Below, piece after piece: positions 26,608-34,447 of a stretch of 64,000 nucleotides of DNA. The notes beneath the pieces were generated by a model, which made no database searches, was not told where the DNA came from, and saw only the letters and a program-made list of their open reading frames with translations. Both the position numbers and the translations under genes were made by a program. How positions within the stretch are numbered: position 1 is the stretch's first letter; the number at the start of each line of letters is the position of its first letter. The DNA comes from Eubacterium sp. 14-2 (lineage in GTDB: Bacteria > Bacillota > Clostridia > Lachnospirales > Lachnospiraceae), in the NCBI RefSeq assembly GCF_000403845.2, contig NZ_KE159568.1, positions 186,001 through 250,000 of the forward strand, read 5' to 3'.

Positions 26608-26750
26608 ATCGTCCCCTCTTTTATTCTTCTTTTTGCTATTTTCAAAATTCTTTTGTAAATTTCCACATAGGCTGAAACATTATTCTCGCGCAACAGATGC
26701 AGTAATACCATGGTCATTTCCCTTTGATAAGATGTCACATCTAAGAACAT
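26604..26750 (-). CDS. possible 48-aa protein coupled to the membrane effector
   Basis: An ATG at 26750 opens a frame that ends in TGA overlapping the next start (ATGA at 26604-26607). The product starts MFLDVTSYQREMTMVLLHLL and is helical and very basic at its end (ILKIAKRRIKEG). The ribosome site (AATAGAG) is weak. The coupling argues for it; it could also be the 3' end of a lost longer gene. Confidence 0.4.
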   Translation of the reverse strand: MFLDVTSYQREMTMVLLHLLRENNVSAYVEIYKRILKIAKRRIKEGTI

Positions 26751-26809
26751 CTCTATTTTTTTAATTATTTCTACTTAATAAGAAAACGAGAAACAATTAA
26801 CCAACTGCT

Positions 26810-27191
26810 GTGCCAATGCCCTTCCTCGAACTTCTTTCGTTTCTACATCATAAACGTAGCCTTATTGACAATTATATACACATTTCAATGCCCTTCTTCG
26901 GGCTCTTCCTCTTTACTATCTTGTGCCTGGTTTTGGCTAAATGAACCAAAAATGATGTATTAATGCCCCTTCGGGCTTTCCTCTTTTCTGCTACCAGCAT
27001 AAAATCTTACGCCAACCCCAGAAAAGCATACTTTCTTTATTTTTACATCCAACGACGTTTCTGTTCGAACTAATGGAATAAGAGTGTCAATGCCTATCTT
27101 CGAACCTCCTTATTTCTAAGATTTTGAGCCAACAAGTTGCAGTGAAGTATATGGATGTCAATACCCTTCCTCGGATTCCCTTCATTTTTAT
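26810..27191 (-). CRISPR. CRISPR array 2: 6-7 strongly degenerate repeats
   Basis: Repeats of the same family as array 1: 26810-26846, 26882-26916, 26957-26990, a very worn one at about 27010-27046, 27084-27120 and 27155-27191. A worn repeat may also precede 26810. Spacers are 34-40 bases where clear. The spacer at 27047-27083 begins ATCCAACGACGTTTCTGTTC and matches array 1 spacer 19597-19632 over its first 30 bases. Handle orientation again points to minus-strand transcription from the right flank. It is close to the start of the cas operon. Confidence 0.85.
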
Positions 27192-27567
27192 GGTTTCCTT
27201 CTCGAATCCTTTAACATCAAGACCTCTTGAGAACTTTTTTGCAAGCAATTTACAGAATATTCTGAAAACAATATATTTCAACACTTTTTCTGTCTGTTCA
27301 TAGTTTAGACATATTTTGTTCTTCTATGTTCGATTAACCTGAACTTTATTCCAATAAATATCTTCCAGTCATCCCACCTATTTCTGCATTTCCCTTTCTC
27401 TGAAATGTCCCTTGCAGTCGAGGTACACACTATCTACCATTTACAACAAATAATCAGGCTATCTTGGTTTCATTATACAAAAAAACCATCCTATATTCAA
27501 GGATGATTCCTTACTGGTTTATAGTATGGCTACAGTCCAGCCGAAAAGCTGAACTGCAACGATTATC
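27192..27567. other. leader of array 2 and decayed sequence
   Basis: 27192-27260 is the leader-like flank similar to that of array 1. At 27395-27445 the minus strand reads VYLDCKGHFRERE, which recalls LECEDGRGHFREGERL in Cas6, so this may be a trace of a second cas6. Hairpins lie at 27486-27508 (CCATCCT/AGGATG) and 27533-27560 (CAGTTCAGC/GGCTGGACTG) and could serve as terminators for rlmD. Confidence 0.4.
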
Positions 27568-27853
27568 TCATATCATATTAAAATGCTTAAATGCTGCCAT
27601 AATAACTTTTTCTTTCTCCGGCGGACATTTCGGCACACGGCTTTTATTATCGCCTACATTGTAATTCAGACGTTTCTCAATACCGCATTTGTTTTTTATC
27701 TGTGCTACATACAGTGACGATACCTTTAAACCATACTCCGACATTATCCATTCTTTAATTTCCGTATAGGTCGCACAGCCTTTTACATCCTTTAGATATT
27801 CATTATCTTTTGGCTCATAATCCACATACGCATAGACTGTTTCAGCGGTGTTA
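27568..27853 (-). pseudogene. C-terminal module separated from rlmD by a frameshift
   Basis: Directly after the rlmD stop, one base out of frame, the sequence reads NSNTAETVYAYVDYEPKDNE, then ATYTEIKEWIMSEYGLKVSS and PPEKEKVIMAAFKHFNMI, with no internal stop. It is the same kind of module found decayed behind the serine recombinase at 5020-5321. It is not expressed as part of RlmD unless a shift occurs. Its intact frame suggests that the event is recent, or that it is a fragment moved here. Confidence 0.6.
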
Positions 27854-29296
27854 CTATTTCCTACCCAAAAGGACGCACGTCTCAATATTGGCCGTAGCCG
27901 GAAACATGTCCACACAGCAAATCCGCTCTGCCATATACCCTTTTGCCTGCAGCACCTCCAAATCTCTGGCCAGGCTGGTAGGTTTACAGGAAATGTATAC
28001 CATCTGTTCCACCCCATAATGGATAATCCGCTCCAAAGCCTTTGGATGAATTCCTTCCCTGGGAGGATCCAGTACGATAAAATCCGGTTTCTCTTCAATC
28101 TCATCCAGTACCTTCAGCACATCTCCTGCCAGAAATTCACAGTTATTCAGTCCATTTAACCGTGCATTCTCCCTGGCTGCTCCTACTGCTTCTTCCACAA
28201 TCTCCACACCAATTACTTTTTTTGCCACAGGAGCCAGAATCTGAGCAATCGTTCCAGTTCCGCTGTACAAATCGTATACTACCTTTCCCGTTCCGGCATC
28301 TGCAATGTATGTCCTTGCTGTATCGTACAAAACCTCAGCCCCCAGTGAATTCGTCTGAAAAAAAGAAAAGGGCGAAATCCGAAAACGCAGCCCCAGCAGT
28401 TCCTCATAAAAATAATCCACACCAGACAAAATCCTGGTTCCCTGATTAATAACAGCATCCGCCAGGCTGTCATTATGTGTGTTCAGAATTCCCACAATCT
28501 TTCCTTTTAGTTCCAGATTAAGCAGTGCCGTACAAAATCCCTCTAATACCTTCTGTTCTGCTGCTTGTTCCATTTGTGTGGTAGTAACCAGATCTACCAG
28601 AATTTCTCCTGTTTTTGCTGCCTTTCGCACCAGAAGATGTCTGAGATAGCCGGTATGGCGCATTTTATGGTAATATGGAATACCTTTTTCACTTCCTGTT
28701 TCCCCCATGGGATTTTCACAGTTCTGGAACCAGGATAATGCTGCCAATAAAATATCAGAAAAATCCTTATCTGCTATTTTGCAGCCGGATACGGTTACAA
28801 TATCATGAAAACTTCCTCTTTTATGCATACCCAATGAAAGCGGTCCGTCTTTATAGCTGTCTCCAAAAGAAAATTCCATTTTATTTCGATATTCAAATTG
28901 TCCAGGACTTCTCCGAATTCCCTCAAATCGCTCTTCAAAAGGCGCCAGGCCATATTCCTGTTCATAAGGGGCGCATACTGGCTCCAGCAGTTCTCGAACC
29001 TGCTGCTCTTTTAACTCCAGCTGTTTTTCATAAGCAAGGTTTAAAAATGTACATCCTCCGCAGATTCCAAAATGCTCACAGGGTACATGTTCCAGCTCCA
29101 TGGGAGATTTTTCCAGAATCTCCAGCAGTCTTCCCTCACCTCTCCCTTTCCTTACCTTAGTGACGGAAAAAGAAATCTTCTGTCCCGGCACTACATTTTT
29201 CACCACAACTGTGCGGCCATCGTCCACCCTGATTATTCCCTTATTTGGAAACACTACTTTTTCCACCAGTCCCTCATATATCTGTCCCTTTTTCAT
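27854..29296 (-). CDS. rlmD: 23S rRNA (uracil-C5)-methyltransferase, RlmD/RumA family
   Basis: 480 aa. N-terminal TRAM domain (residues 5-60), then the Fe-S cluster motif CEHFGICGGC (about 73-82), the class I SAM fold with LYSGTGTIAQ, DPPREGIHPKAL, and the catalytic Cys in YISCKPTSLARD. It methylates U1939-type uridines of 23S rRNA with SAM. The body ends NIETCVLLGRK at a normal place for the enzyme, so it should be functional despite the separated tail. Clostridia often have two or three paralogues, so the exact target is not certain. Confidence 0.93.
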   Translation of the reverse strand: MKKGQIYEGLVEKVVFPNKGIIRVDDGRTVVVKNVVPGQKISFSVTKVRKGRGEGRLLEILEKSPMELEHVPCEHFGICGGCTFLNLAYEKQLELKEQQVRELLEPVCAPYEQEYGLAPFEERFEGIRRSPGQFEYRNKMEFSFGDSYKDGPLSLGMHKRGSFHDIVTVSGCKIADKDFSDILLAALSWFQNCENPMGETGSEKGIPYYHKMRHTGYLRHLLVRKAAKTGEILVDLVTTTQMEQAAEQKVLEGFCTALLNLELKGKIVGILNTHNDSLADAVINQGTRILSGVDYFYEELLGLRFRISPFSFFQTNSLGAEVLYDTARTYIADAGTGKVVYDLYSGTGTIAQILAPVAKKVIGVEIVEEAVGAARENARLNGLNNCEFLAGDVLKVLDEIEEKPDFIVLDPPREGIHPKALERIIHYGVEQMVYISCKPTSLARDLEVLQAKGYMAERICCVDMFPATANIETCVLLGRK

Positions 29297-29366
29297 TATA
29301 TAACCTCATTTCTGTGCATACTGTTCATCATACGGAATTTTCTGTTCGCCCCAGTGCGGTCAGAGC

Positions 29367-29432
29367 TTTTTATTCTACAGGAAAACATTTTCATGCTTTA
29401 AAATGACAGGGGATTTCCTGTAGAATAAAAAA
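29367..29432. repeat. dispersed stem-loop, copy A
   Basis: 18-bp arms (TTTTTATTCTACAGGAAA and its complement) around a loop of about 30 bases. Related to copies at 29498, 46095 and probably 49035. Confidence 0.7.
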
Positions 29433-29497
29433 GAATGCGCCATGCGCATTCTCGCGCGCGAGCGGATTGCGCAGCAATAAACATCCCCCCCCGCGAG

Positions 29498-29560
29498 CTG
29501 CGCATCATTGTTTTTTCATTCTATAGGAAATCCAGAGGAATTTCCTATAGAATGAAAAAA
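29498..29560. repeat. dispersed stem-loop, copy B
   Basis: Starts CTGCGCATCATTGTTTTT, then a stem with arms ATTCTATAGGAAA / TTTCCTATAGAAT. Nearly identical over 62 bases to 46095-46156. Confidence 0.8.
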
Positions 29561-29581
29561 CTCCCGCATTTCATGCGGGAG
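29553..29581 (-). terminator. terminator of the 85-aa membrane protein gene
   Basis: Stem CTCCCGCAT/ATGCGGGAG with a 3-base loop, followed on the minus strand by TTTTTT. Confidence 0.8.
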
Positions 29582-29597
29582 TCCAGACATCTGATTC

Positions 29598-29855
29598 TTA
29601 TTCTTCTGTTTCCTCATCCTCATCATCAAAGAAATCATCTTCGAAATCCTCGTCAAAGTCATCTTCGAAATCTTCCAGATAATCCGGTGTAAAGAAACGA
29701 TAGATACCATAAGCAATTGCTGCCACTGCCACAACTGCTCCTGCAATTGCGCATACCCAGAGTACCTTTGATTTTTTCTTTTCCTCTTCCTGTCTGTGTA
29801 ACAGGTCATTCAGTTTTACTGTGCTTAACAATTCATCAATCTTTTCTCTATTCAT
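29598..29855 (-). CDS. small membrane protein with a highly acidic tail, 85 aa
   Basis: Start at 29855 (AAGGAGCGGTAATC before ATG), not the longer frame. Layout: charged helix (NREKIDELLSTVKLNDLLHR), one membrane segment (VLWVCAIAGAVVAVAAIAYG), then a tail made almost wholly of Asp, Glu and Phe (DFEDDFDEDFEDDFFDDEDE). Likely a bitopic protein with the tail on one side. Family not recognised. Its own terminator lies just downstream. Confidence 0.75.
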   Translation of the reverse strand: MNREKIDELLSTVKLNDLLHRQEEEKKKSKVLWVCAIAGAVVAVAAIAYGIYRFFTPDYLEDFEDDFDEDFEDDFFDDEDEETEE

Positions 29856-29957
29856 GATTACCGCTCCTTCTCCTCTTTTTTGTGGCTGGACTCCCAACCA
29901 GTTGTTGTTATAAGTATAACACATATTTACCCATTAGCATACCGGTTTTTTGAAATT

Positions 29958-32207
29958 TTATACTTTTTTTAGTTTTGCAAAAGAGGCAAACATTTTTTTC
30001 GTTCCCACCCGGTCAAAATCCACCGTTATCTCGTAGTCTCTGCCCCCTTCCACAATATTTGTCACCGTACCTTCCCCAAATTTCACATGTTTTACCCGGT
30101 CCCCACTGGTATATTCCAGCGTGATTTTTCCTGTGCTGCTGCTGGAAAAAGAAGTGCTCTGATACGGATTTGTCTGATATTTATTTCTGGTACTGAACAC
30201 CGGATTTACTCTGGAAGCCGCCTGACGAAAAGATTTTTCCTGCGTTCCGCCCAAAGCAGAATCTGTTTCTTTTTTCCTTACCATTCCTCCCAGCAGGCTG
30301 ACCGGAATCTCTTTTACAAAACGCGATACTTTATTATACTGGGTTTCCCCCCGTATCATGCGCTGTCTTGCGCAGGTAACTGACAAATTTGTCATGGCAC
30401 GGGTAATTCCCACATAGCAGAGTCTTCGTTCTTCTTCTATTTCAGAAGGGTCGTCTGATACAATAGACATATAACCGGGAAAAATCCCATCCTCCATACC
30501 AGTAAGATATACATTGGGAAATTCCAGTCCTTTTGCACTATGTAATGTCATCAAAACTACATATTCGCTGCCCTCCTGCAGTGAATCAATATCTGCCACC
30601 AGGGCCACCTCTTCCAGAAATCCGCTTAAAGTGGGTGTTTCCTCAGACTCCTCATAAGCTACCGTCTTGCTGATTAATTCATCAATATTCTCAATACGTG
30701 CCTGGGCTTCATCTGAACTCTCTGCCTCCAGCTCTGCCACATATCCGGTTTCCTCAATAATTTCCTGTAAAAGCCCGGAAACGCCCAGATATTCCAGTTT
30801 ACTCCGCATGGCCTGAATAAAATTCACAAATGGCTTTATTTTTGCTCCCGCTTTTCCAATGGATGGTATATCATCCGCCTGTCTGAGAGCATCATAAAAA
30901 CTCAGATTATTTTCATCTGCATAAGTCTGTACACGTCCCAGCGTGGTAGCTCCGATTCCACGCTTTGGCACATTGATAATACGCCGGACTGCAAGGTCAT
31001 CCTTCCCGTTATCTATGGTTTTCAGATAGGCAAGCAAATCCTTAATTTCTTTTCGTGCATAAAAATTAATACCGCCCACAATCCGGTAGGGTATATTCGA
31101 CACTACAAATTTTTCCTCAAATAATCTGGACTGAGCATTGGTCCGGTAAAGAATAGCACAGTCTCCATAACTGCAGCTTCCCTCCCGTACCTTTCTCTGT
31201 ATTTCTCCTGCAATATACTCTGCTTCCTCATATCCTGTCTCAAACTGACTGAAATTAATTTTTTCTCCCTCGTCGTTATCCGTCCACAGTTTTTTTGATT
31301 TTCTGCCCACATTATTGGCAATGACACCATTTGCCGCATTCAGGATATTCTGCGTGGAACGGTAATTCTGTTCCAGCTTAATCACTTTTGCTTCCGGGTA
31401 AACCTCCTCAAAACTCAGTATATTTCTGATATTGGCTCCCCGGAATTTATAGATAGACTGGTCATCATCTCCCACCACACAAAGATTCTGATATTTTTCA
31501 GCCAGAAGTTTAATCAGTTGAAACTGCGCTGTATTCGTGTCCTGATACTCGTCCACCATAATATACCGAAATCTCTCCTGATAAGAATTCAGCACTTCTC
31601 CACTGCTTTTGAACAGTTCTACTGTCTTTACAATCAGATCATCAAAATCCAGTGCATTATTCTTACGAAGAGCCGCCTGATACTCCCGGTATACCGCAGC
31701 CTGCCTTTCTTTTACAAAATCACCCGCTGCACGGAGAGTAAATTCCTCCGGAGACACCAGCTCGTCCTTGGCAGAAGAAATTATTCCAAGAAAACTTTTT
31801 TCTTTGTAAATTTTGGTGTCTATCTGCAGCCGTTTACACACATCCTTCATCAGTACCTTCTGATCGTCCGCATCATAAATGGTAAAATTCGTATCATACC
31901 CCAGACAATCAATATAACGTCTTAAAATCCTCACACAGGTAGAATGGAAAGTGGAAACCCAGATACTTTCCGAGCCGAATCCCACCATTTTATCAATACG
32001 CTCCCGCATCTCTCCCGCAGCTTTATTGGTAAAGGTAATTGCCATAATATGATACGGATTCACTCCCCGTTCCCCGATCAGATAAGCAACTCTGTGGGTC
32101 AGCACCCTGGTCTTTCCTGAACCGGCTCCTGCCAGAATCAGCAAAGGCCCTTCCGTATGCAGCACAGCCTCCTGCTGCATGGGATTTAACTTATCGTACA
32201 TACTCAT
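29958..32207 (-). CDS. pcrA: ATP-dependent DNA helicase PcrA (UvrD/Rep family)
   Basis: 749 aa from the ATG at 32207 (GAGAGGAAAGAAT ahead). All superfamily 1 motifs are visible: LILAGAGSGKTRVLTHR (Walker A), VDEYQDTNTAQFQ, VVGDDDQSIYKFRGAN, EQNYRST, MTLHSAKGLEFPNVYLTG and LCYVGITRAMTNL. The C-terminus ends in the PcrA tail (GDRVKHVKFGEGTVTNIVEG) that binds RNA polymerase. It unwinds DNA in repair and in plasmid rolling-circle replication. Confidence 0.97.
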   Translation of the reverse strand: MSMYDKLNPMQQEAVLHTEGPLLILAGAGSGKTRVLTHRVAYLIGERGVNPYHIMAITFTNKAAGEMRERIDKMVGFGSESIWVSTFHSTCVRILRRYIDCLGYDTNFTIYDADDQKVLMKDVCKRLQIDTKIYKEKSFLGIISSAKDELVSPEEFTLRAAGDFVKERQAAVYREYQAALRKNNALDFDDLIVKTVELFKSSGEVLNSYQERFRYIMVDEYQDTNTAQFQLIKLLAEKYQNLCVVGDDDQSIYKFRGANIRNILSFEEVYPEAKVIKLEQNYRSTQNILNAANGVIANNVGRKSKKLWTDNDEGEKINFSQFETGYEEAEYIAGEIQRKVREGSCSYGDCAILYRTNAQSRLFEEKFVVSNIPYRIVGGINFYARKEIKDLLAYLKTIDNGKDDLAVRRIINVPKRGIGATTLGRVQTYADENNLSFYDALRQADDIPSIGKAGAKIKPFVNFIQAMRSKLEYLGVSGLLQEIIEETGYVAELEAESSDEAQARIENIDELISKTVAYEESEETPTLSGFLEEVALVADIDSLQEGSEYVVLMTLHSAKGLEFPNVYLTGMEDGIFPGYMSIVSDDPSEIEEERRLCYVGITRAMTNLSVTCARQRMIRGETQYNKVSRFVKEIPVSLLGGMVRKKETDSALGGTQEKSFRQAASRVNPVFSTRNKYQTNPYQSTSFSSSSTGKITLEYTSGDRVKHVKFGEGTVTNIVEGGRDYEITVDFDRVGTKKMFASFAKLKKV

Positions 32208-32306
32208 ATTCTTTCCTCTCAAATTCAAACGTATGTTTATTATAGTAAATATTTCTCCACATTTCAACCTGTTTTCCTCTATATTTCAGAAAAACTCACA
32301 AAACAC

Positions 32307-32335
32307 TTGTTATCTGGTTTTTAATACTATATAAT
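32307..32335 (+). promoter_or_regulatory. sigma-A type promoter of the DUF1836 gene
   Basis: TTGTTA at 32307-32312, a 17-base spacer and TATAAT at 32330-32335, only 19 bases before the ATG. Confidence 0.75.
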
Positions 32336-32354
32336 GTACTTTGAGGTGAAACAA

Positions 32355-32990
32355 ATGACAATAGATGAAAAAGATTTACTGAACAGTATCCTGGAAAGTC
32401 TGGCACGTATTGATTACATCAAGCCGGAAGAACTTCCCAATATAGATTTGTATATGGATCAGGTCACAACCTTTATGGATGCTCAGCTCTCTGTGTCCAA
32501 ACGCCGTCCGGAAGACAAAGTGCTTACCAAGACAATGATTAATAATTATGCCAAGAACAACCTGCTTCCGCCTCCGGTAAAAAAGAAATATTCCAAAGAA
32601 CATCTGCTTGCCCTGATATTCATTTATTATTTTAAAAATATTCTGAGTATCGGCGATATACAGGCCATATTGAATCCTGTCACGGAACGTTATTTTGCCT
32701 CAGATTCAAAGCCGGATCTGGAAGATATTTATTCCGAGGTATTCCGCCTGGAAGAAGCTGAAATACGGAACCTGCAGAAAGACATTACCAAAAAATATCA
32801 CACCAGCCAGCAGACCTTTCCTGACGCTTCTCCGGAAGAAGCAGAATCTCTGCAGCACTTTGCCTTTATATGTATGCTGAGTTTTGATGTCTATATCAAA
32901 AAGCAGTTAATTGAAAAACTTATCGACGCAAAAAGCAGAAAAAATGAGAAACCCGCAGGAAAACATTCCAAAAATACTGAAAGCAACTGA
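32355..32990 (+). CDS. DUF1836 protein (predicted HTH regulator)
   Basis: Start at 32355 (GAGGTGAAACAA before ATG). The N-terminal half has MINNYAKNNLLPPPVKKKYS and LALIFIYYFKNILSIGDIQA, the MerR-like winged helix seen in DUF1836. The C-terminal half is helical. Such proteins are thought to bind DNA; targets unknown. It diverges from pcrA and ends at a strong two-way hairpin. Confidence 0.85.
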   Translation: MTIDEKDLLNSILESLARIDYIKPEELPNIDLYMDQVTTFMDAQLSVSKRRPEDKVLTKTMINNYAKNNLLPPPVKKKYSKEHLLALIFIYYFKNILSIGDIQAILNPVTERYFASDSKPDLEDIYSEVFRLEEAEIRNLQKDITKKYHTSQQTFPDASPEEAESLQHFAFICMLSFDVYIKKQLIEKLIDAKSRKNEKPAGKHSKNTESN

Positions 32991-33000
32991 TTTATTATGA

Positions 33001-33044
33001 GGATGCTGCAAATTCTGCCATACTTTGCAGAATTTGCAGCATCC
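33001..33044. terminator. bidirectional terminator between DUF1836 and yerC
   Basis: Perfect 18-bp stem (GGATGCTGCAAATTCTGC and its complement) with an 8-base loop, between two convergent genes. Confidence 0.85.
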
Positions 33045-33075
33045 TCCTTTCATCTTCCTGCAGATTCCTTCCCTG

Positions 33076-33390
33076 TTACACTCCAGATTCTTTTTCTTCC
33101 GTTCCCATGCCTGTCCTTGTAAACACCATATCATATCCGTCATTCCCGTAATTCAGGGAACGATTTACCCTGCTGATGGTTGCTGTGGAAGCACCTGTTT
33201 TCTCCGCAATGTCCAGATACGTCTTCTGAGCCCGAAGCATCCTTGCCACTTCAAAGCGCTGAGATAAAGACAGCAGTTCATTTACCGTACATACATCTTC
33301 AAAAAATGTATAACATTCCTCTTTATTTTCCAGACTTAATATTGCTTCAAATAAATGGTCTACGGCTTCTGTCCTTAATTTTTTGCTCAT
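33076..33390 (-). CDS. yerC: TrpR-like regulator, YerC/YecD family
   Basis: 104 aa. LNLENKEECYTFFEDVCT-like start followed by ELLSLSQRFEVARMLRAQKT and the helix-turn-helix TGASTATISRVNRSLNYGND, matching the TrpR-related YerC/YecD family. DNA-binding; ligand unknown. AGGAGAAGGGCAT precedes the ATG. Confidence 0.92.
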   Translation of the reverse strand: MSKKLRTEAVDHLFEAILSLENKEECYTFFEDVCTVNELLSLSQRFEVARMLRAQKTYLDIAEKTGASTATISRVNRSLNYGNDGYDMVFTRTGMGTEEKESGV

Positions 33391-33496
33391 ATGCCCTTCT
33401 CCTTTATGTATTACTTCTTTATAATCATATCTTATAAATAATCCTGTAGTGATTTTAACATACTAAAGTTATGAAGTAAACACATATTTTTATGTT

Positions 33497-34213
33497 TTAT
33501 ACTATTCTGTTAAGATACCCTTTCAACAGTTCACTGTGGTAATTCACCACCAGCTCTTCCGGAAATTTCACCATATCCAGCATCTTTCTGGCATAACCAT
33601 GTTCTCCCACCTGTATGTCCGCATGAGCATCTGAATTCATAACAATCGGAACCTGGTATTCTGCGCAAAGCCCCAGCATTTCTCTGTATCGTTCCACCGG
33701 ATCTCCCCGAAAACTCCCCGGCGACAGAGAGGCATTGTTTACCTCCAGAAGAACATGATATTTCTTTGCCCCCTGAACAAGTTTTTCATAATCCACCGGA
33801 TAGCGCTCATCATCCGGGTGGGCAATAATATTGACATAAGGATTTTTCATGGCGCCAATATATGCATTCGTATTTTCCTCTCTGGTACCTGATACATAAC
33901 ATGGCGTATGAAGGCTGGCCAGCGTCAGATCCACTCCCTTTAATATATGTTCCGGCAAATCCACATGTCCCTGATAATCCAGGATATTCAGTTCCGCCCC
34001 GTACAATACTGTCATATTCCCATATTTTCGTGGCAGCACCCGGTAATTCATAAAATACATGTTGTGGCAGCTTCCGGGCATGGCAGGTGCATGTTCTGTA
34101 ATCGCATAGATTTCAAGTCCCTTTTCTTCTGCCGCTTTTATCATTTCATTCCTTGTATTATAAGCATGTCCGCTCATAATTGTATGGGTATGCAAATCTA
34201 TTTTATCCAACAT
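33497..34213 (-). CDS. PHP-domain phosphatase (YcdX-like)
   Basis: Start at 34213 (GAGGAAAGAT before ATG). PHP metal motifs: KIDLHTHTIMSGHAYN, ITEHAPAMPGSCH, YGAELNIL, SLHTPCYV, IIAHPDDERYPVDYE, and VMNSDAHADIQVGEHG. This set fits the YcdX-type branch of PHP phosphoesterases with three metals. Substrate unknown; the histidinol-phosphatase role is possible but less likely. Confidence 0.9.
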   Translation of the reverse strand: MLDKIDLHTHTIMSGHAYNTRNEMIKAAEEKGLEIYAITEHAPAMPGSCHNMYFMNYRVLPRKYGNMTVLYGAELNILDYQGHVDLPEHILKGVDLTLASLHTPCYVSGTREENTNAYIGAMKNPYVNIIAHPDDERYPVDYEKLVQGAKKYHVLLEVNNASLSPGSFRGDPVERYREMLGLCAEYQVPIVMNSDAHADIQVGEHGYARKMLDMVKFPEELVVNYHSELLKGYLNRIV

Positions 34214-34447
34214 ATCTTTCCTCTTTTCCAACTACTGTCTGTTTTTCTGTCTCACGCCATTATTTTAGCTGTTTTACACAGAAATTGCAAGCAGGTCAGA
34301 TAAACAAAGTCTTCCCTCCATTCGTTAATTTTCCATGAAAGCATGGCTGTTTTCCCTGCTGCACATAGTTAGAAAGACTCTGCACACACTTTTTCTCTTT
34401 TCACATATTTTATAAAAAAGAAAACTGCATACTATATGGAGGATATT

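Larger units (their letters stand above)
29297..29597. other. intergenic hairpin-rich repeats
   Basis: Contains two related stem-loops and a terminator: 29367-29432 (arms TATTCTACAGGAAA / TTTCCTGTAGAATA), 29498-29560 (arms CATTCTATAGGAAA / TTTCCTATAGAATG) and 29553-29581. A GC-rich tract (29433-29500) with CGCGCGCG lies between. No gene. Confidence 0.6.
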
